A stretch of 64,000 nt of DNA from Saccharopolyspora hirsuta (GCF_008630535.1 NZ_VWPH01000008.1:186001-250000); one strand, 5' to 3'. Positions 24,270-34,491 are shown, numbered from the stretch's first letter. Program-made: numbers and translations. Notes: a model not told the origin generated them from the letters alone.

Positions 24270-25723
24270 ACCGGTACGGGAAGCGGGCGCTGGCGGTCGG
24301 GCTGCTGCTGGCGCTGGGCATCGCGGGCGGTGTCTGGTGGGTCCGGGGCGGGGCGGAGGAGCTCGACTCGCCGGAGGAGCTGACCGCGCTGCTGCCGCCC
24401 GCGGGAAGCGGCCGGTTCCTGACGAAGGAGGTCGGCCCGATCGAGGTCAGCGCGGTTCAGGCCAGCATGGAGCAGTGCGGGCCGGTGCCCGTGGTGCAGA
24501 AGTTCCGGACGCGGGCGCCCGCGGGCTTCGTGCGGTACGGCGTCGGCGAGACGTCGGTGGACGTGGCGGTCGTCCGGCTGGCCGACGAGGACGTGGGTCC
24601 GGTCGGCGCTGCGCTGCGCTCCAGCACCCACTGCGAGCGTTCCGGGCCCGACAACACCGAGACGTGGTGGACCAAGGTCGACCACCCCTGGTTCGGCGAT
24701 GCTGCCGCGCTGTTCCGGGTGGCCGACAGCAACGTCGCGGGCGAGCCGTTGCTCAACGGCGGACCGGTCTGGTCGTTCACGACGTCCGGGGAGTGGCTGG
24801 TGGCCGTCGGGGCCTACCGGGCCACGGTGGACGGCGCCGCGCAGATCTACCGGGAACTGCTCTCCGGGTGGGACCGCGAGGTCGGCACGCACTTCCTGGC
24901 ACCGGGCCGATCCCGCAGCGACTGCGGATCACCCGAGCTGCCGGTGGGTGCGCTGACCGACGAGGCAGCAGCTGCGCTGGCGACCGTGCACGACATGGCT
25001 TGCCGGGGCCAGGCCGAGCTGGTGGGGGCGATGCAGTCGGCTCCGCTGGTCGTCGACAGCGGGTTCGCCGACGACCCGGGCGCGGTGGACATCGGGGACC
25101 CGGGGGAGTTCGCGCGGCTGCTGGAAAGCCCTGCGGTGCACCGCAACGGCGCGCTCAGCTTCCGGCGCGGGGACACCGCGGCCGTGTTCTCGACGGTGCG
25201 CTCCGGTGGCCTCGCGGGGATCGGCTGGGACGCCCACGTGCAGCACTGCTCCGCGGCAGCGCCGGTCGCGGCGCGGATGTGCGGGCCCGACCCCAACGGG
25301 CCGCTCGGCGGAGCGGACTGGCCGTCGCTGGCCGCGGAAGCGGGGTGCGCGTCGGACATGTACCCGTTCGGCCCGATCTCGCACGCGCTGTTCGAGGACT
25401 TGACCGGGGACGGCCGCCAGGAGGCGGTCATCGCGCTGCTGTGCGACACCGAGGACGGCTCCGAGCTCGGCGAGGTACGGGTGTACGACGGGGCGTCGTC
25501 GCCGGACTCGCCGCGGCTGCTCCAGTCGCTGCTGCGGGACGACCCCGGCCCGTTCGGCACCGGCCTGCTCCCGGTGGCCCTGACGACCGACGGCTCCGAC
25601 CTGGTGGTGGAATCGCACGCCTGGCAGGAGTTCGTCTACCCGGTGGACCCGGACGCTCGGGTGCGCGACCGGTACCGCTGGCAGGGCGGCGGTCTCGCGC
25701 TGGTGGGGCGGGAGGTCCGCTGA
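24266..25723 (+). CDS. Secreted or anchored protein of unknown function
   Basis: 485 aa. One N-terminal hydrophobic helix (RALAVGLLLALGIAGGVWWV, residues ~7-26) without a lipobox, then a large extracytoplasmic region with about ten cysteines, suggesting disulfides. Near residue 380, LFEDLTGDGRQEAVIAL resembles a DxDGxxE calcium loop of FG-GAP/VCBS repeats. No overall family is recognised. GTG 24266 follows GGGGAGG (24251-24257) and overlaps the stop of the upstream partner. Confidence 0.75.
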   Translation: MNRYGKRALAVGLLLALGIAGGVWWVRGGAEELDSPEELTALLPPAGSGRFLTKEVGPIEVSAVQASMEQCGPVPVVQKFRTRAPAGFVRYGVGETSVDVAVVRLADEDVGPVGAALRSSTHCERSGPDNTETWWTKVDHPWFGDAAALFRVADSNVAGEPLLNGGPVWSFTTSGEWLVAVGAYRATVDGAAQIYRELLSGWDREVGTHFLAPGRSRSDCGSPELPVGALTDEAAAALATVHDMACRGQAELVGAMQSAPLVVDSGFADDPGAVDIGDPGEFARLLESPAVHRNGALSFRRGDTAAVFSTVRSGGLAGIGWDAHVQHCSAAAPVAARMCGPDPNGPLGGADWPSLAAEAGCASDMYPFGPISHALFEDLTGDGRQEAVIALLCDTEDGSELGEVRVYDGASSPDSPRLLQSLLRDDPGPFGTGLLPVALTTDGSDLVVESHAWQEFVYPVDPDARVRDRYRWQGGGLALVGREVR

Positions 25724-25781
25724 ACCGCGCATTCAGCTTGCCCCGTCTGGAAGAGCGCCGCACCCGGCGATTCCCGTGGTA

Positions 25782-25808
25782 AGAAGTGATCAGGGACACA
25801 TCACTTCT
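25782..25808 (+). promoter_or_regulatory. Inverted repeat abutting the GH172 ribosome site
   Basis: AGAAGTGAT and ATCACTTCT are perfectly complementary across a 9-nt spacer. The second arm ends immediately before GGGGAGG. It could be an operator overlapping the transcription start, or an mRNA hairpin controlling ribosome access. Confidence 0.65.
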
Positions 25809-25820
25809 GGGGAGGCGGTT

Positions 25821-26900
25821 TTGGGCGGCTACGGAGCTTTCGGCAGCAGTCTGCGAGATCTGCCCCGGTTGCGGGCCAGCCGGCGCGGCCGGGTGTCCAG
25901 CTGGGACCAGACCGGCGGCAACACCGACAACATCCGCGTCGAGCCCGGGCAGACCCGCGAGCTGGCCGACATCCGGGGGCCCGGGGCGATCACGCACATC
26001 TGGTGCACGGTGGCGCTGGACCACGTGGGCAAGCCCGCCGAGCTGGAGGGCGACTACCTGCGGCGGCTCGTCCTCAAGATCACCTGGGACGACCAGCCGC
26101 ACCCGGCCGTGCTGGTGCCGCTGGGCGACTTCTTCGGCATGGGCCACGGGCGCAGCGCCAACTTCGTGTCCGCGCCGCTGCAGATGAGCCCGCAGGACGG
26201 CAAGGGCTTCAACTGCTGGTTCGCCATGCCCTTCGCCGGACGAGCCCGCTTCGAGCTGATCAGCGAGCTGAGCGTCAAGCCGGTGACGTTCTACTACTAC
26301 ATCGACTACGAGACCTACGCCGAGGCCGACCCGGAGCTGGGCTACTTCCACGCGCAGTGGCGGCGGCAGAACCCCACCGACGGCGTCGAGCAGGGCGACC
26401 AGACCAACGAGGAGTTCCTCTTCGGCGGCACCAACATCGGCGGCGAGGGCAACTACGTGATCCTCGAGGCCGAGGGCCGCGGGCACTACGTCGGCACCGT
26501 GCTCAACGTGCACAACCTCCGCCGCACCAGCGACTGGAACTGGTACGGCGAGGGCGACGACATGTTCTTCATCGACGGCGAGACGTGGCCGCCGCGCCTG
26601 CACGGCACCGGCACCGAGGACTACTTCAACACCGCGTGGTGCCCGGGCCAGGTGTACCAGGCGCCCTACCACGGGCTGACCATGCCGGGCGGGCCGAACT
26701 GGAGCGGCCAGGTGTCCTACTACCGGTTCCACGTGGAGGACCCGGTGGTGTTCGACAGGTCGATCAAGGTCACCATCGAGCACGGCCACGCCAACAAGCG
26801 CTCCGACGACGTCTCCTCGGTCGCCTACTGGTACCAGACCCTCCCGGCGCTCCCGGTCACCCTCGCCCCCGTCGAGGACCGCATCCCGCGCCCCCTGTGA
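25821..26900 (+). CDS. DUF2961 protein, glycoside hydrolase family 172
   Basis: 359 aa. The family includes difructose-dianhydride and alpha-D-fructofuranoside enzymes and exo-acting D-arabinofuranosidases that attack arabinan. Conserved features seen: RASRRGRVSSWDQTGGNTD, a central beta-rich region with FYYYIDYETY, and the signature HGTGTEDYFNTAWCPG containing the probable catalytic Glu near residue 268. No signal peptide, so a cytosolic enzyme or non-classical export. The TTG at 25821 is chosen because GGGGAGG is 5 nt upstream; the ATG-like frame from 25776 runs through the inverted repeat. Self-arabinan turnover is an attractive but unproved role. Confidence 0.87.
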   Translation: MGGYGAFGSSLRDLPRLRASRRGRVSSWDQTGGNTDNIRVEPGQTRELADIRGPGAITHIWCTVALDHVGKPAELEGDYLRRLVLKITWDDQPHPAVLVPLGDFFGMGHGRSANFVSAPLQMSPQDGKGFNCWFAMPFAGRARFELISELSVKPVTFYYYIDYETYAEADPELGYFHAQWRRQNPTDGVEQGDQTNEEFLFGGTNIGGEGNYVILEAEGRGHYVGTVLNVHNLRRTSDWNWYGEGDDMFFIDGETWPPRLHGTGTEDYFNTAWCPGQVYQAPYHGLTMPGGPNWSGQVSYYRFHVEDPVVFDRSIKVTIEHGHANKRSDDVSSVAYWYQTLPALPVTLAPVEDRIPRPL

Positions 26901-26907
26901 CCCGCCC

Positions 26908-26937
26908 GGGTGCCGATCTCGCGCGGGATCGGCACCC
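26908..26937. terminator. Bidirectional terminator hairpin
   Basis: GGGTGCCGATC and GATCGGCACCC pair perfectly (11 bp) around TCGCGCGG, between the convergent GH172 and metallo-beta-lactamase-fold genes. Its loop side shares GATCTCGCGCG with the intergenic repeat at 3190-3250. Confidence 0.8.
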
Positions 26938-26946
26938 GCCCCGGGC

Positions 26947-27885
26947 TCAGACGGCGGAGCGGAGGGGGCCGCCGTTGTAGGCGACCGCGTCGGCGAAGGC
27001 CGCCGCCAGGTCGAGCTCGGTCTCGTCGGCGTCGGCGTAGGCGCGGTGGAGGTTGAGCACGATGCGCTCGCGGTCCGGCCAGCTCGCGAACTCGCCGAGG
27101 TCGCAGCGCTGCGCCGCCTCCAGCGGGGACAGGCCGTCGGTGCGGGCCTGGCGGGCGGTGTCCAGCACGAAGCGGTAGTAGCGGGCCTGGTCCTCGAGCA
27201 CGCGCGGGAACGACAGGCCCGGCAGGACCGGTCCGTGGCCCGGCACCACCGCGCTGGCGCGGAAACCGGCCAGCCAGTCCAGCGACTTCAGCGCGCCCTC
27301 CACCGATCCCATGAACACCAGCGGCGTCACGCCGTGGAAGATCAGGTCGCCGGTGAACAGCACCTCCGCGTCCGGCACCCACGCCACCACGTCGCCCGCG
27401 GTGTGCGCGGCGTGCCCGGGGTGGTGCAGCTCGACGAGGCGGCCCCCGACGTCCAGGGTGAGCGAGTCCCGCAGCAGCACCGTCGGCGCGCGGTGCTCGG
27501 TGATGCCCCACTGCGGGGTCGGGGTCCACACCGGCGGCGGGTCGGTGAGGACGGTGTCGGCCAGGATGCCGTCCCGGGTCGCCGGGTGTCCGATGAGGAC
27601 GGTGGCCTCGGGCAGCAGCGCGTTGCCGTGCGTGTGGTCGCCGTGCAGGTGGGTGTTCACCGCGAACCGGATCGGCGCGCCCCCACCGGCCGCGCGCACC
27701 GCGTCCAGGAAGCGCCGCGTGCGCTCGGCGGTCGCGCAGGTGTCGACCAGCACCGCCCCGTCGTCGCCGAACACCACCCCGGCGTTGTTGATCCACCAGC
27801 TGCCGTCCGGCTGGACCCAGGCGTGCACCCCGGGGCCGACCTCGGACAGCGCCGCGCGATCGGGATGGGCGTTCTCGGTGTTCAC
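26947..27885 (-). CDS. Metallo-beta-lactamase-fold hydrolase
   Basis: 312 aa. The zinc signature NTHLHGDHTHGN (HxHxDH) is at about residue 95; further ligands are in HPGHAAHT, FTGDLIF and VPGHGPV. Members hydrolyse thioesters, lactones or phosphodiesters; the exact substrate is not evident. The GTG at 27885 follows GGGAGG on the minus strand; a longer frame to 28062 runs into the uvrC promoter and start. It is a single gene, convergent with GH172 and divergent from uvrC. Confidence 0.88.
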   Translation of the reverse strand: MNTENAHPDRAALSEVGPGVHAWVQPDGSWWINNAGVVFGDDGAVLVDTCATAERTRRFLDAVRAAGGGAPIRFAVNTHLHGDHTHGNALLPEATVLIGHPATRDGILADTVLTDPPPVWTPTPQWGITEHRAPTVLLRDSLTLDVGGRLVELHHPGHAAHTAGDVVAWVPDAEVLFTGDLIFHGVTPLVFMGSVEGALKSLDWLAGFRASAVVPGHGPVLPGLSFPRVLEDQARYYRFVLDTARQARTDGLSPLEAAQRCDLGEFASWPDRERIVLNLHRAYADADETELDLAAAFADAVAYNGGPLRSAV

Positions 27886-28019
27886 GGCTGACCTCCCGCC
27901 TGCTGCGGGGAGGCGCGAGACCTCCCCGGGCCGATCATCGTCGTGGAGATCCAGTGTGCCCCGCCCCGCGGCCGGATGGTGCGCCCCGCACCGAGATCCA
28001 GGCAGTCGGACCACGCACG

Positions 28020-28025
28020 TAGGGT
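28020..28025 (+). promoter_or_regulatory. -10 element for leaderless uvrC
   Basis: TAGGGT ends 6 nt before the uvrC GTG, and no ribosome site is present, which suggests transcription starts at or next to the initiation codon. No clear -35 can be picked. Confidence 0.5.
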
Positions 28026-28031
28026 GGTGGT

Positions 28032-30029
28032 GTGGCCGATCCGTCCACCTACCGACCCGCACCCGGCACGATCCCGGACGCCCCCGGCGTGTACCGGTTC
28101 CACGACGCCGGTGGCCGGGTGATCTACGTCGGCAAGGCGAAGAGCCTGCGCAGCAGGCTGTCCTCGTACTTCGCCGACCTGGCCGGGCTGCACCCGCGCA
28201 CCCGCCAGATGGTCACCACCGCCACCGGGGTCCGGTGGACCGTCGTCGGCACCGAGGTCGAGGCGCTGCAGCTGGAGTACTCCTGGATCAAGGAGTACGA
28301 CCCGAAGTTCAACGTCCGCTACCGCGACGACAAGTCCTACCCGGTGCTCGCGGTGACCCTGCACGAGGAGTACCCGCGGCTGCACGTCTACCGCGGCCCG
28401 CGCCGCAAGGGCGTGCGGTACTTCGGCCCGTACGCGCACGCGTGGGCCATCAGGGAGACGCTCGACCTGCTGCTGCGGGTCTTCCCGGCGCGCACCTGCT
28501 CCGGCGGGGTGTTCAAGCGGCACTCCCAGATCGGCCGGCCGTGCCTGCTCGGCTACATCGGCAAGTGCTCGGCGCCGTGCGTCGGCCGGGTCAGCGCCGA
28601 GGAGCACCGCGACATCGTCGAGGACTTCTGCGACTTCCTGGCCGGGCACACCGACCAGCTGATGCGCAAGCTCGACAAGGAGATGCAGGCCGCCTCCGCC
28701 GAGCTGGAGTTCGAGCGCGCCGCCCGGCTGCGCGACGACCTGGAGGCGCTGCGGCGCGCGATGGAGAAGCAGGCGGTGGTGCTGGGGGACGGCACCGACG
28801 CCGACGTGGTCGCCTTCGCCGAGGACGAGCTGGCCGCCGCCGTGCAGGTCTTCCACATCCGCGGTGGCCGGGTGCGCGGGCAGCGCGGCTGGGTGATCGA
28901 CAAGGTCGCCAAGGCTGATGGTGCAGAGATGGACACCTCAGAACTCACCTCGCAGTTCCTCACCCAGTTCTACGGCGAGCAGGCGTCGCTGGCCGACCAG
29001 GCCGACGCCGGGGGCAGCCCGGTGCCGCGCGAGGTGCTGGTGCCGCAGCTGCCCGAGGACGCCGAGACCATCGCCGGGTGGCTCAGCGAGCTGCGCGGCA
29101 GCCGGGTGAGCCTGAGGGTGCCGCAGCGCGGCGACAAGCGGGCGCTGATGGAGACTGTCGAGCGCAACGCCAAGGAGGCCTTCCAGCAGTACAAACTCCG
29201 CCGCGCTGGGGACCTGACCGCGCGCTCGGCCGCGCTGCAGGAGCTGCAGGAGGTGCTGGCGCTGGACACCGCGCCGCTGCGGATCGAGTGCATCGACGTC
29301 AGCCACGTGCAGGGCAGCGACGTGGTCGCCTCGCTGGTGGTGTTCGAGGACGGCGTGCCGCGCAAGTCCGAGTACCGCCGCTTCGAGGTCCGCGAAGGCG
29401 CCGAGGGCGGCGACGTGGGCTCCATCGACGAGGTGGTGCGCCGCCGCTTCCACCGCTACCTCAGCGAGACCGGCAAGCCCGAGGGCGAGCAGGTCGGGGC
29501 GGCCGTCGACCCGGACACCGGTCGCCCGAAGAAGTTCGCCTACCCGCCGAACCTGCTGGTCATCGACGGCGGCGCCCCGCAGGCCAACGCCGCCGCCGAC
29601 GCGCTCACCGAGATGGGCATCACCGACGTCGCGGTGATCGGCCTGGCCAAGCGGCTGGAGGAGGTCTGGCTGCCCGCCGACCCGGACCCGGTGATCCTGC
29701 CGCGCACCAGCGAGGCGCTCTACCTGCTGCAACGGGTCCGCGACGAGGCGCACCGCTTCGCCATCAGCTACCACCGCAAGAAGCGCGGCAAGCGCATGAC
29801 AAGCTCCACATTGGACGCGATTCCGGGACTGGGCGAGACCCGCCGCACGGCGCTGCTCAAGCACTTCGGTTCGGTGCGCAAGCTGCGCCAGGCCGGGGTG
29901 GACGAGATCGCCGCGGTCCCCGGGATCGGCCGCCGCACCGCCGAGACCGTGCACTCGGCGCTGGCGGCGGACGGGGGAGCCGGGCCGCGCCCGGCGACGG
30001 AGAACGCTGAAGGGGAGAGCAGTGACTGA
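28032..30029 (+). CDS. uvrC: Excinuclease ABC subunit C
   Basis: Makes both incisions in nucleotide excision repair with UvrA/UvrB. 665 aa. Domains in order: GIY-YIG nuclease ([21 protein letters not shown], ~residues 19-39), the cysteine-containing segment [14 protein letters not shown], the UVR motif [19 protein letters not shown] (~230), the RNase H-like 3'-side nuclease ([21 protein letters not shown]), and tandem HhH near the C-terminus ([25 protein letters not shown]). GTG at 28032 is probably leaderless. The 3' end overlaps rapZ by 8 nt, beginning the conserved uvrC-rapZ-yvcK-whiA operon. Confidence 0.97.
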   Translation: MADPSTYRPAPGTIPDAPGVYRFHDAGGRVIYVGKAKSLRSRLSSYFADLAGLHPRTRQMVTTATGVRWTVVGTEVEALQLEYSWIKEYDPKFNVRYRDDKSYPVLAVTLHEEYPRLHVYRGPRRKGVRYFGPYAHAWAIRETLDLLLRVFPARTCSGGVFKRHSQIGRPCLLGYIGKCSAPCVGRVSAEEHRDIVEDFCDFLAGHTDQLMRKLDKEMQAASAELEFERAARLRDDLEALRRAMEKQAVVLGDGTDADVVAFAEDELAAAVQVFHIRGGRVRGQRGWVIDKVAKADGAEMDTSELTSQFLTQFYGEQASLADQADAGGSPVPREVLVPQLPEDAETIAGWLSELRGSRVSLRVPQRGDKRALMETVERNAKEAFQQYKLRRAGDLTARSAALQELQEVLALDTAPLRIECIDVSHVQGSDVVASLVVFEDGVPRKSEYRRFEVREGAEGGDVGSIDEVVRRRFHRYLSETGKPEGEQVGAAVDPDTGRPKKFAYPPNLLVIDGGAPQANAAADALTEMGITDVAVIGLAKRLEEVWLPADPDPVILPRTSEALYLLQRVRDEAHRFAISYHRKKRGKRMTSSTLDAIPGLGETRRTALLKHFGSVRKLRQAGVDEIAAVPGIGRRTAETVHSALAADGGAGPRPATENAEGESSD

Positions 30030-30897
30030 GGAGTCGGGCATCGAGGTCGCGGTCGTCAGCGGCCTGTCCGGAGCGGGCCGCAGCACCGCGGCCAAGTGCC
30101 TGGAGGACCTGGGCTGGTTCGTGGTGGACAACCTGCCGCCCGAGCTGATCGCCACCATGGTGGAGCTGGGGGCGCGCTCCAGCGGAGCGGTCACCCGCGT
30201 CGCGGTGGTGATGGACGTGCGCAGCCGCGCGTTCACCGAGGACCTGGGGGCGGTGATCAAGGACCTGGACGCCCGCGGCTACAAGCCGAAGGTGCTGTTC
30301 CTGGAGGCCACCGACGAGGTGCTGATCCGCCGCTTCGAGGGGGTGCGGCGCAGTCACCCGCTGCAGGGGGAGGGCCGGTTGGCCGACGGCATCGCCGCGG
30401 AGCGGTCGCTGCTGTCCCGGCTGCGCTCCGAGGCCGACCTGGTGCTGGACACCTCGAACCTGTCGGTGCACCAGCTGCGGTCCAAGATCGAGGACGCCTT
30501 CGGCACCGAGGCCAGCACCCGCACCCGCGTCACCGTGCTGTCCTTCGGCTACAAGTACGGTCTGCCGATGGACGCCGACCTGGTGATGGACTGCCGGTTC
30601 CTGCCCAACCCGTTCTGGATCCCCGAGCTGCGCGAGTTCAACGGCCTCGACGACGAGGTCCGCAACTACGTGCTCGGCCAGGAGGGCGCCGAGGAGTTCC
30701 TGCAGAGCTACCAGCAGCTGCTGCGCCTGGTCGGGGCCGGTTACCACCGCGAGGGCAAGCGCTACCTGACGCTGGCGCTGGGCTGCACCGGCGGCAAGCA
30801 CCGCAGCGTCGCGCTGACCGAGGAGCTGGCCCGCCGCCTGGCCGAGGACGACGGGATGATGGTCAAGACGGTGCACCGGGACCTGGGGCGAGAGTGA
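30022..30897 (+). CDS. rapZ: RapZ-family nucleotide-binding protein
   Basis: 291 aa. The N-terminal P-loop domain has Walker [10 protein letters not shown], with Arg where most P-loops have Lys; I recall this substitution in actinobacterial homologues, but cannot check it here. Walker B region [10 protein letters not shown] follows. The C-terminal domain has [16 protein letters not shown]-like sequence ([11 protein letters not shown]) and the conserved [15 protein letters not shown]. In E. coli RapZ binds small RNAs controlling glucosamine-6-phosphate synthase; the actinobacterial role is less clear. GTG 30022 follows GGGGAGAG; GTGA overlap with the next gene. Confidence 0.94.
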   Translation: MTEESGIEVAVVSGLSGAGRSTAAKCLEDLGWFVVDNLPPELIATMVELGARSSGAVTRVAVVMDVRSRAFTEDLGAVIKDLDARGYKPKVLFLEATDEVLIRRFEGVRRSHPLQGEGRLADGIAAERSLLSRLRSEADLVLDTSNLSVHQLRSKIEDAFGTEASTRTRVTVLSFGYKYGLPMDADLVMDCRFLPNPFWIPELREFNGLDDEVRNYVLGQEGAEEFLQSYQQLLRLVGAGYHREGKRYLTLALGCTGGKHRSVALTEELARRLAEDDGMMVKTVHRDLGRE

Positions 30898-31862
30898 GCA
30901 CCGAGCTGCGCGCAGTCGCCCTCGGCGGCGGGCACGGTCTGCAGGCGACGCTGTCCGCGCTGCGGCAGATCACCTCGGACGTGACGGCCGTGGTGACGGT
31001 GGCCGACGACGGCGGCTCGTCCGGTCGGCTGCGCCGCGAGCTCGGCATGCTGCCGCCCGGTGACCTGCGCAAGGCGCTGGCCGCGCTGTCCGACAGCGAT
31101 CCCGACGGGAAGCTGTGGTCGACGGTGTTCGAGCACCGCTTCGGCGGCAGCGGCGCGCTGGCCGGGCACGCCGTGGGCAACCTCGTGCTGGCCGGGCTGC
31201 TGGAGGTGCTCGGCGACCCGGTGCAGGTGCTCGACCAGGCCTGCCGCCTGCTCGGCGTGCGGGGCCGGGTGCTGCCGATGTCCACCGAACCGCTGGACAT
31301 GTCCGCCGACGTGGTCGGGCTGGACTCCGACCCGAACTCGGTGCGGACCATCCGCGGTCAGGTCGCCATCGCCAGTACGCCCGGTCGGGTGAAACAGGTG
31401 AGCTTGCAGGCGAACGGCGGGGCCCTCCCGAAGGCCTGCCCGGAAGCGGTCGATGCGGTGCTGTCGGCGGACTTGGTGCTGCTCGGGCCGGGTTCGTGGT
31501 TCACCAGCGTGCTGCCGCACCTGCTGGTCCCGGAGCTGCACGAGGCGCTGGTGCGCACCTCCGCGCGCCGGTTCGTGGTGCTAAACCTGGTGCCGCAGCC
31601 CGGTGAGACGGCGGGTTTCTCACCCGAACAGCACCTGGACGTACTCTCGCAGCACGCACCGCGGTTGCGGGTCGACGCGGTGCTGGCCGACGCGGACTCG
31701 GTTCCCACCCCGGACCGGCTCCGCGCTGCGGCGGCCGAACTGGGTGCGCGGACTCTGCTGGACGAGATCGCCGCACCCGCCGTGCCGGGACGGCACGACC
31801 CGCAGGCGCTCGCGGCGAGCCTGCGGGCAGCACTGGAGAGGAGGACGGACCGGTGGCGATGA
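30894..31862 (+). CDS. yvcK: YvcK/GlmR-family protein (CofD-like)
   Basis: 322 aa Rossmann-like protein related to CofD but lacking a known F420 role. It binds UDP-GlcNAc in homologues and helps direct carbon into cell-wall precursors. Seen: [15 protein letters not shown] (~residues 9-23), [33 protein letters not shown] and [14 protein letters not shown] 30894 overlaps the rapZ stop. The end overlaps the whiA start by 10 nt. In mycobacteria the homologue (CuvA) is at sites of growth and is phosphorylated; any such control here is inference. Confidence 0.94.
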   Translation: MSTELRAVALGGGHGLQATLSALRQITSDVTAVVTVADDGGSSGRLRRELGMLPPGDLRKALAALSDSDPDGKLWSTVFEHRFGGSGALAGHAVGNLVLAGLLEVLGDPVQVLDQACRLLGVRGRVLPMSTEPLDMSADVVGLDSDPNSVRTIRGQVAIASTPGRVKQVSLQANGGALPKACPEAVDAVLSADLVLLGPGSWFTSVLPHLLVPELHEALVRTSARRFVVLNLVPQPGETAGFSPEQHLDVLSQHAPRLRVDAVLADADSVPTPDRLRAAAAELGARTLLDEIAAPAVPGRHDPQALAASLRAALERRTDRWR

Positions 31863-32839
31863 CCGCGGCGGTCAAGGACGAGTTGAGCCGGTTGGCGGTG
31901 ACCAAGACGTGCTGCCGACGAGCTGAGGTTTCCTCGTTGCTGCGCTTCGCCGGCGGGCTGCACATCGTTGCCGGCCGGGTGGTGGTCGAGGCCGAGCTGG
32001 ACAGCGGCTCCACCGCGCGCAGGCTCCGCAAGGAGATCCACGAGCTCTTCGGGCACCACTCCGACGTGCACGTGATCACCTCCGGCGGGCTGCGCAAGGG
32101 CACCCGCTACGTGGTGCGCGTGGTGCGCGACGGGGAGGGCCTGGCCCGGCAGACCGGGTTGCTGGACCCGCGCGGCCGCCCGGTGCGCGGGCTGCCCGCG
32201 CACGTCGTCTCGGGCGGGGCCTGCGACTCCGAGGCGGCCTGGCGCGGCGCGTTCCTGGCGCACGGCTCGCTGACCGAACCCGGGCGCTCCTCGTCGATGG
32301 AGGTCACCTGCCCCGGCCCGGAGGCGGCGCTGGCGCTGGTCGGCGCGGCGCGGCGGATCGGGGTGGCGGCCAAGTCCCGCGAGGTGCGCGGCGCGGACCG
32401 GGTGGTGGTCCGCGACGGCGACGCGATCGGCGCGCTGCTGACCCGGCTCGGCGCGCACTCCAGCGTGCTGGCCTGGGAGGAGCGGCGGATGCGCCGCGAG
32501 GTGCGGGCCACCGCCAACCGGCTGGCCAACTTCGACGACGCGAACCTGCGCCGCTCGGCGCGCGCGGCGGTCGCGGCGGCGGCCCGGGTGGAGCGGGCGC
32601 TGGAGCTGCTGGGCCCGACGGCGCCGGAGCACCTGATGGTCGCGGGCAAGCTGCGGCTGGCGCACCGGCAGGCCTCGCTGGAGGAGCTCGGCCAGCTGGC
32701 CGACCCGCCGATGACCAAGGACGCGGTGGCCGGTCGGATCCGCCGCCTGCTGGCGATGGCCGACAAGCGCGCCCGCGAACTGGGCGTTCCGGACACCGAG
32801 TCCGCGGTCACCGCGGAGATGCTCGAAGCCGAGGCCTGA
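31853..32839 (+). CDS. whiA: WhiA sporulation/cell-division regulator
   Basis: 328 aa DNA-binding protein needed for sporulation septation in Streptomyces, with a degenerate LAGLIDADG-homing-endonuclease-like N-terminal domain ([15 protein letters not shown]) and a C-terminal HTH ([29 protein letters not shown]). The opening [33 protein letters not shown] (residues ~4-36) is highly conserved. GTG at 31853 follows GAGAGGAGGAC; ATG two codons later is an alternative. Its presence fits a sporulating, filamentous organism. It ends the operon; two perfect palindromes follow within 80 nt. Confidence 0.96.
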   Translation: MAMTAAVKDELSRLAVTKTCCRRAEVSSLLRFAGGLHIVAGRVVVEAELDSGSTARRLRKEIHELFGHHSDVHVITSGGLRKGTRYVVRVVRDGEGLARQTGLLDPRGRPVRGLPAHVVSGGACDSEAAWRGAFLAHGSLTEPGRSSSMEVTCPGPEAALALVGAARRIGVAAKSREVRGADRVVVRDGDAIGALLTRLGAHSSVLAWEERRMRREVRATANRLANFDDANLRRSARAAVAAAARVERALELLGPTAPEHLMVAGKLRLAHRQASLEELGQLADPPMTKDAVAGRIRRLLAMADKRARELGVPDTESAVTAEMLEAEA

Positions 32840-32852
32840 TCCGGGTCCTGAT

Positions 32853-32874
32853 CGCGGTTTCAGCTGAAACCGCG
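32853..32874. terminator. Perfect 22-bp palindrome downstream of whiA
   Basis: CGCGGTTTCAG and CTGAAACCGCG are exact reverse complements. Outer bases CCGGGT (32841-32846) and ACCCGG (32875-32880) extend the dyad. It lies 14 nt after the whiA stop and is probably a terminator, but see the near-identical core in the next palindrome. Confidence 0.7.
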
Positions 32875-32893
32875 ACCCGGTGTGCGGGGATAT

Positions 32894-32917
32894 CCACAGT
32901 TTCAATTGAAACTGTGG
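32894..32917. promoter_or_regulatory. Second perfect palindrome (24 bp) with the same core
   Basis: CCACAGTTTCAA and TTGAAACTGTGG are exact reverse complements. The core GTTTCA-NN-TGAAAC is identical to that of the palindrome 20 bp upstream. It may be a second terminator or one of two tandem protein-binding sites upstream of gap. Confidence 0.6.
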
Positions 32918-33099
32918 TCCCGCGGGGCTCGGCCAGAACCGTTGCAGAGATGCCGATCACGGGCGGGGGAGCCCGTTCTGGGGGCTTTGACCAGCTGTGA
33001 TGCGGTTGTTCCGGGGTTCGCGGGCGCCCGGTGGTGATCATCCCCGTTCCGGTGGGTGAGCGGCCTCGCCCGCCCGCGTGCACCGGCCTCGATGGCAGA

Positions 33100-33105
33100 T
33101 AGGGT
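33100..33105 (+). promoter_or_regulatory. Possible -10 of the gap promoter
   Basis: TAGGGT lies 65 nt upstream of the gap start in a position suitable for a principal-sigma promoter. I see no strong -35. The rest of 32918-33099 shows no gene or recognised element. Confidence 0.35.
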
Positions 33106-33107
33106 GA

Positions 33108-34181
<1,074 letters not shown>

Positions 34182-34184
34182 GAG

Positions 34185-34360
34185 TTCCAGGCTCGTTTTG
34201 CGCAGCGGTGCCGGTAGCGGAACCTCAGAAGCTTTCTCACTGCGGGATCCCGGACTTGAGTATGAACCAATACGCGGCGTCCGGGCTGTCCTCGCGAGAA
34301 AGCTTCTGAGAACCCGCGGCGGTGCCAGTTGCGTAGGTGGGCTAAGCGGCTTCGCCGCTT
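34185..34360 (+). repeat. Structured dispersed repeat, copy 5 (subtype B)
   Basis: Begins 4 nt after the gap stop. P1 is CTCAGAAGCTTTCTC with GAGAAAGCTTCTGAG (15 perfect pairs, entirely different bases from copy 4). P2 is CCCGGAC/GTCCGGG, and the terminal hairpin is AAGCGGC-TTC-GCCGCTT (34344-34360). This copy gives the clearest evidence of compensatory change. Confidence 0.94.
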
Positions 34361-34415
34361 GCGGCGGCTCAGGACGGTAGCGAGCTGAGCGTCGCGGCGG
34401 CCGGTCCACCGCTGG

Positions 34416-34432
34416 AAGCGGCTTCGCCGCTT
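34416..34432 (+). repeat. Extra copy of the repeat's terminal hairpin
   Basis: AAGCGGCTTCGCCGCTT is repeated exactly, 72 bp after the same sequence in copy 5. A small hairpin AAGGAC-CA-GTCCTT follows immediately. This looks like a partial duplication of the element's 3' end. Confidence 0.6.
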
Positions 34433-34451
34433 GCAAGGACCAGTCCTTGAA

Positions 34452-34491
34452 GGCCCGCACGAGCGGTAAGGGAACCCGGCTCGTGCGGGCC
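34452..34491 (+). terminator. Intrinsic terminator or attenuator before pgk
   Basis: GGCCCGCACGAGC pairs perfectly with GCTCGTGCGGGCC (13 bp) around a 14-nt loop, followed by TTTCT. It is the most canonical intrinsic terminator in the window. It ends 27 nt before the pgk start, so gap readthrough would be stopped and pgk needs its own transcript, or the hairpin regulates pgk. Confidence 0.8.

Noticed and set aside
31853-32839. Homing endonuclease because of the LAGLIDADG-like segment
   Set aside because: The rest of the protein, the C-terminal HTH and the uvrC-rapZ-yvcK context identify WhiA, which has a degenerate domain of this origin.
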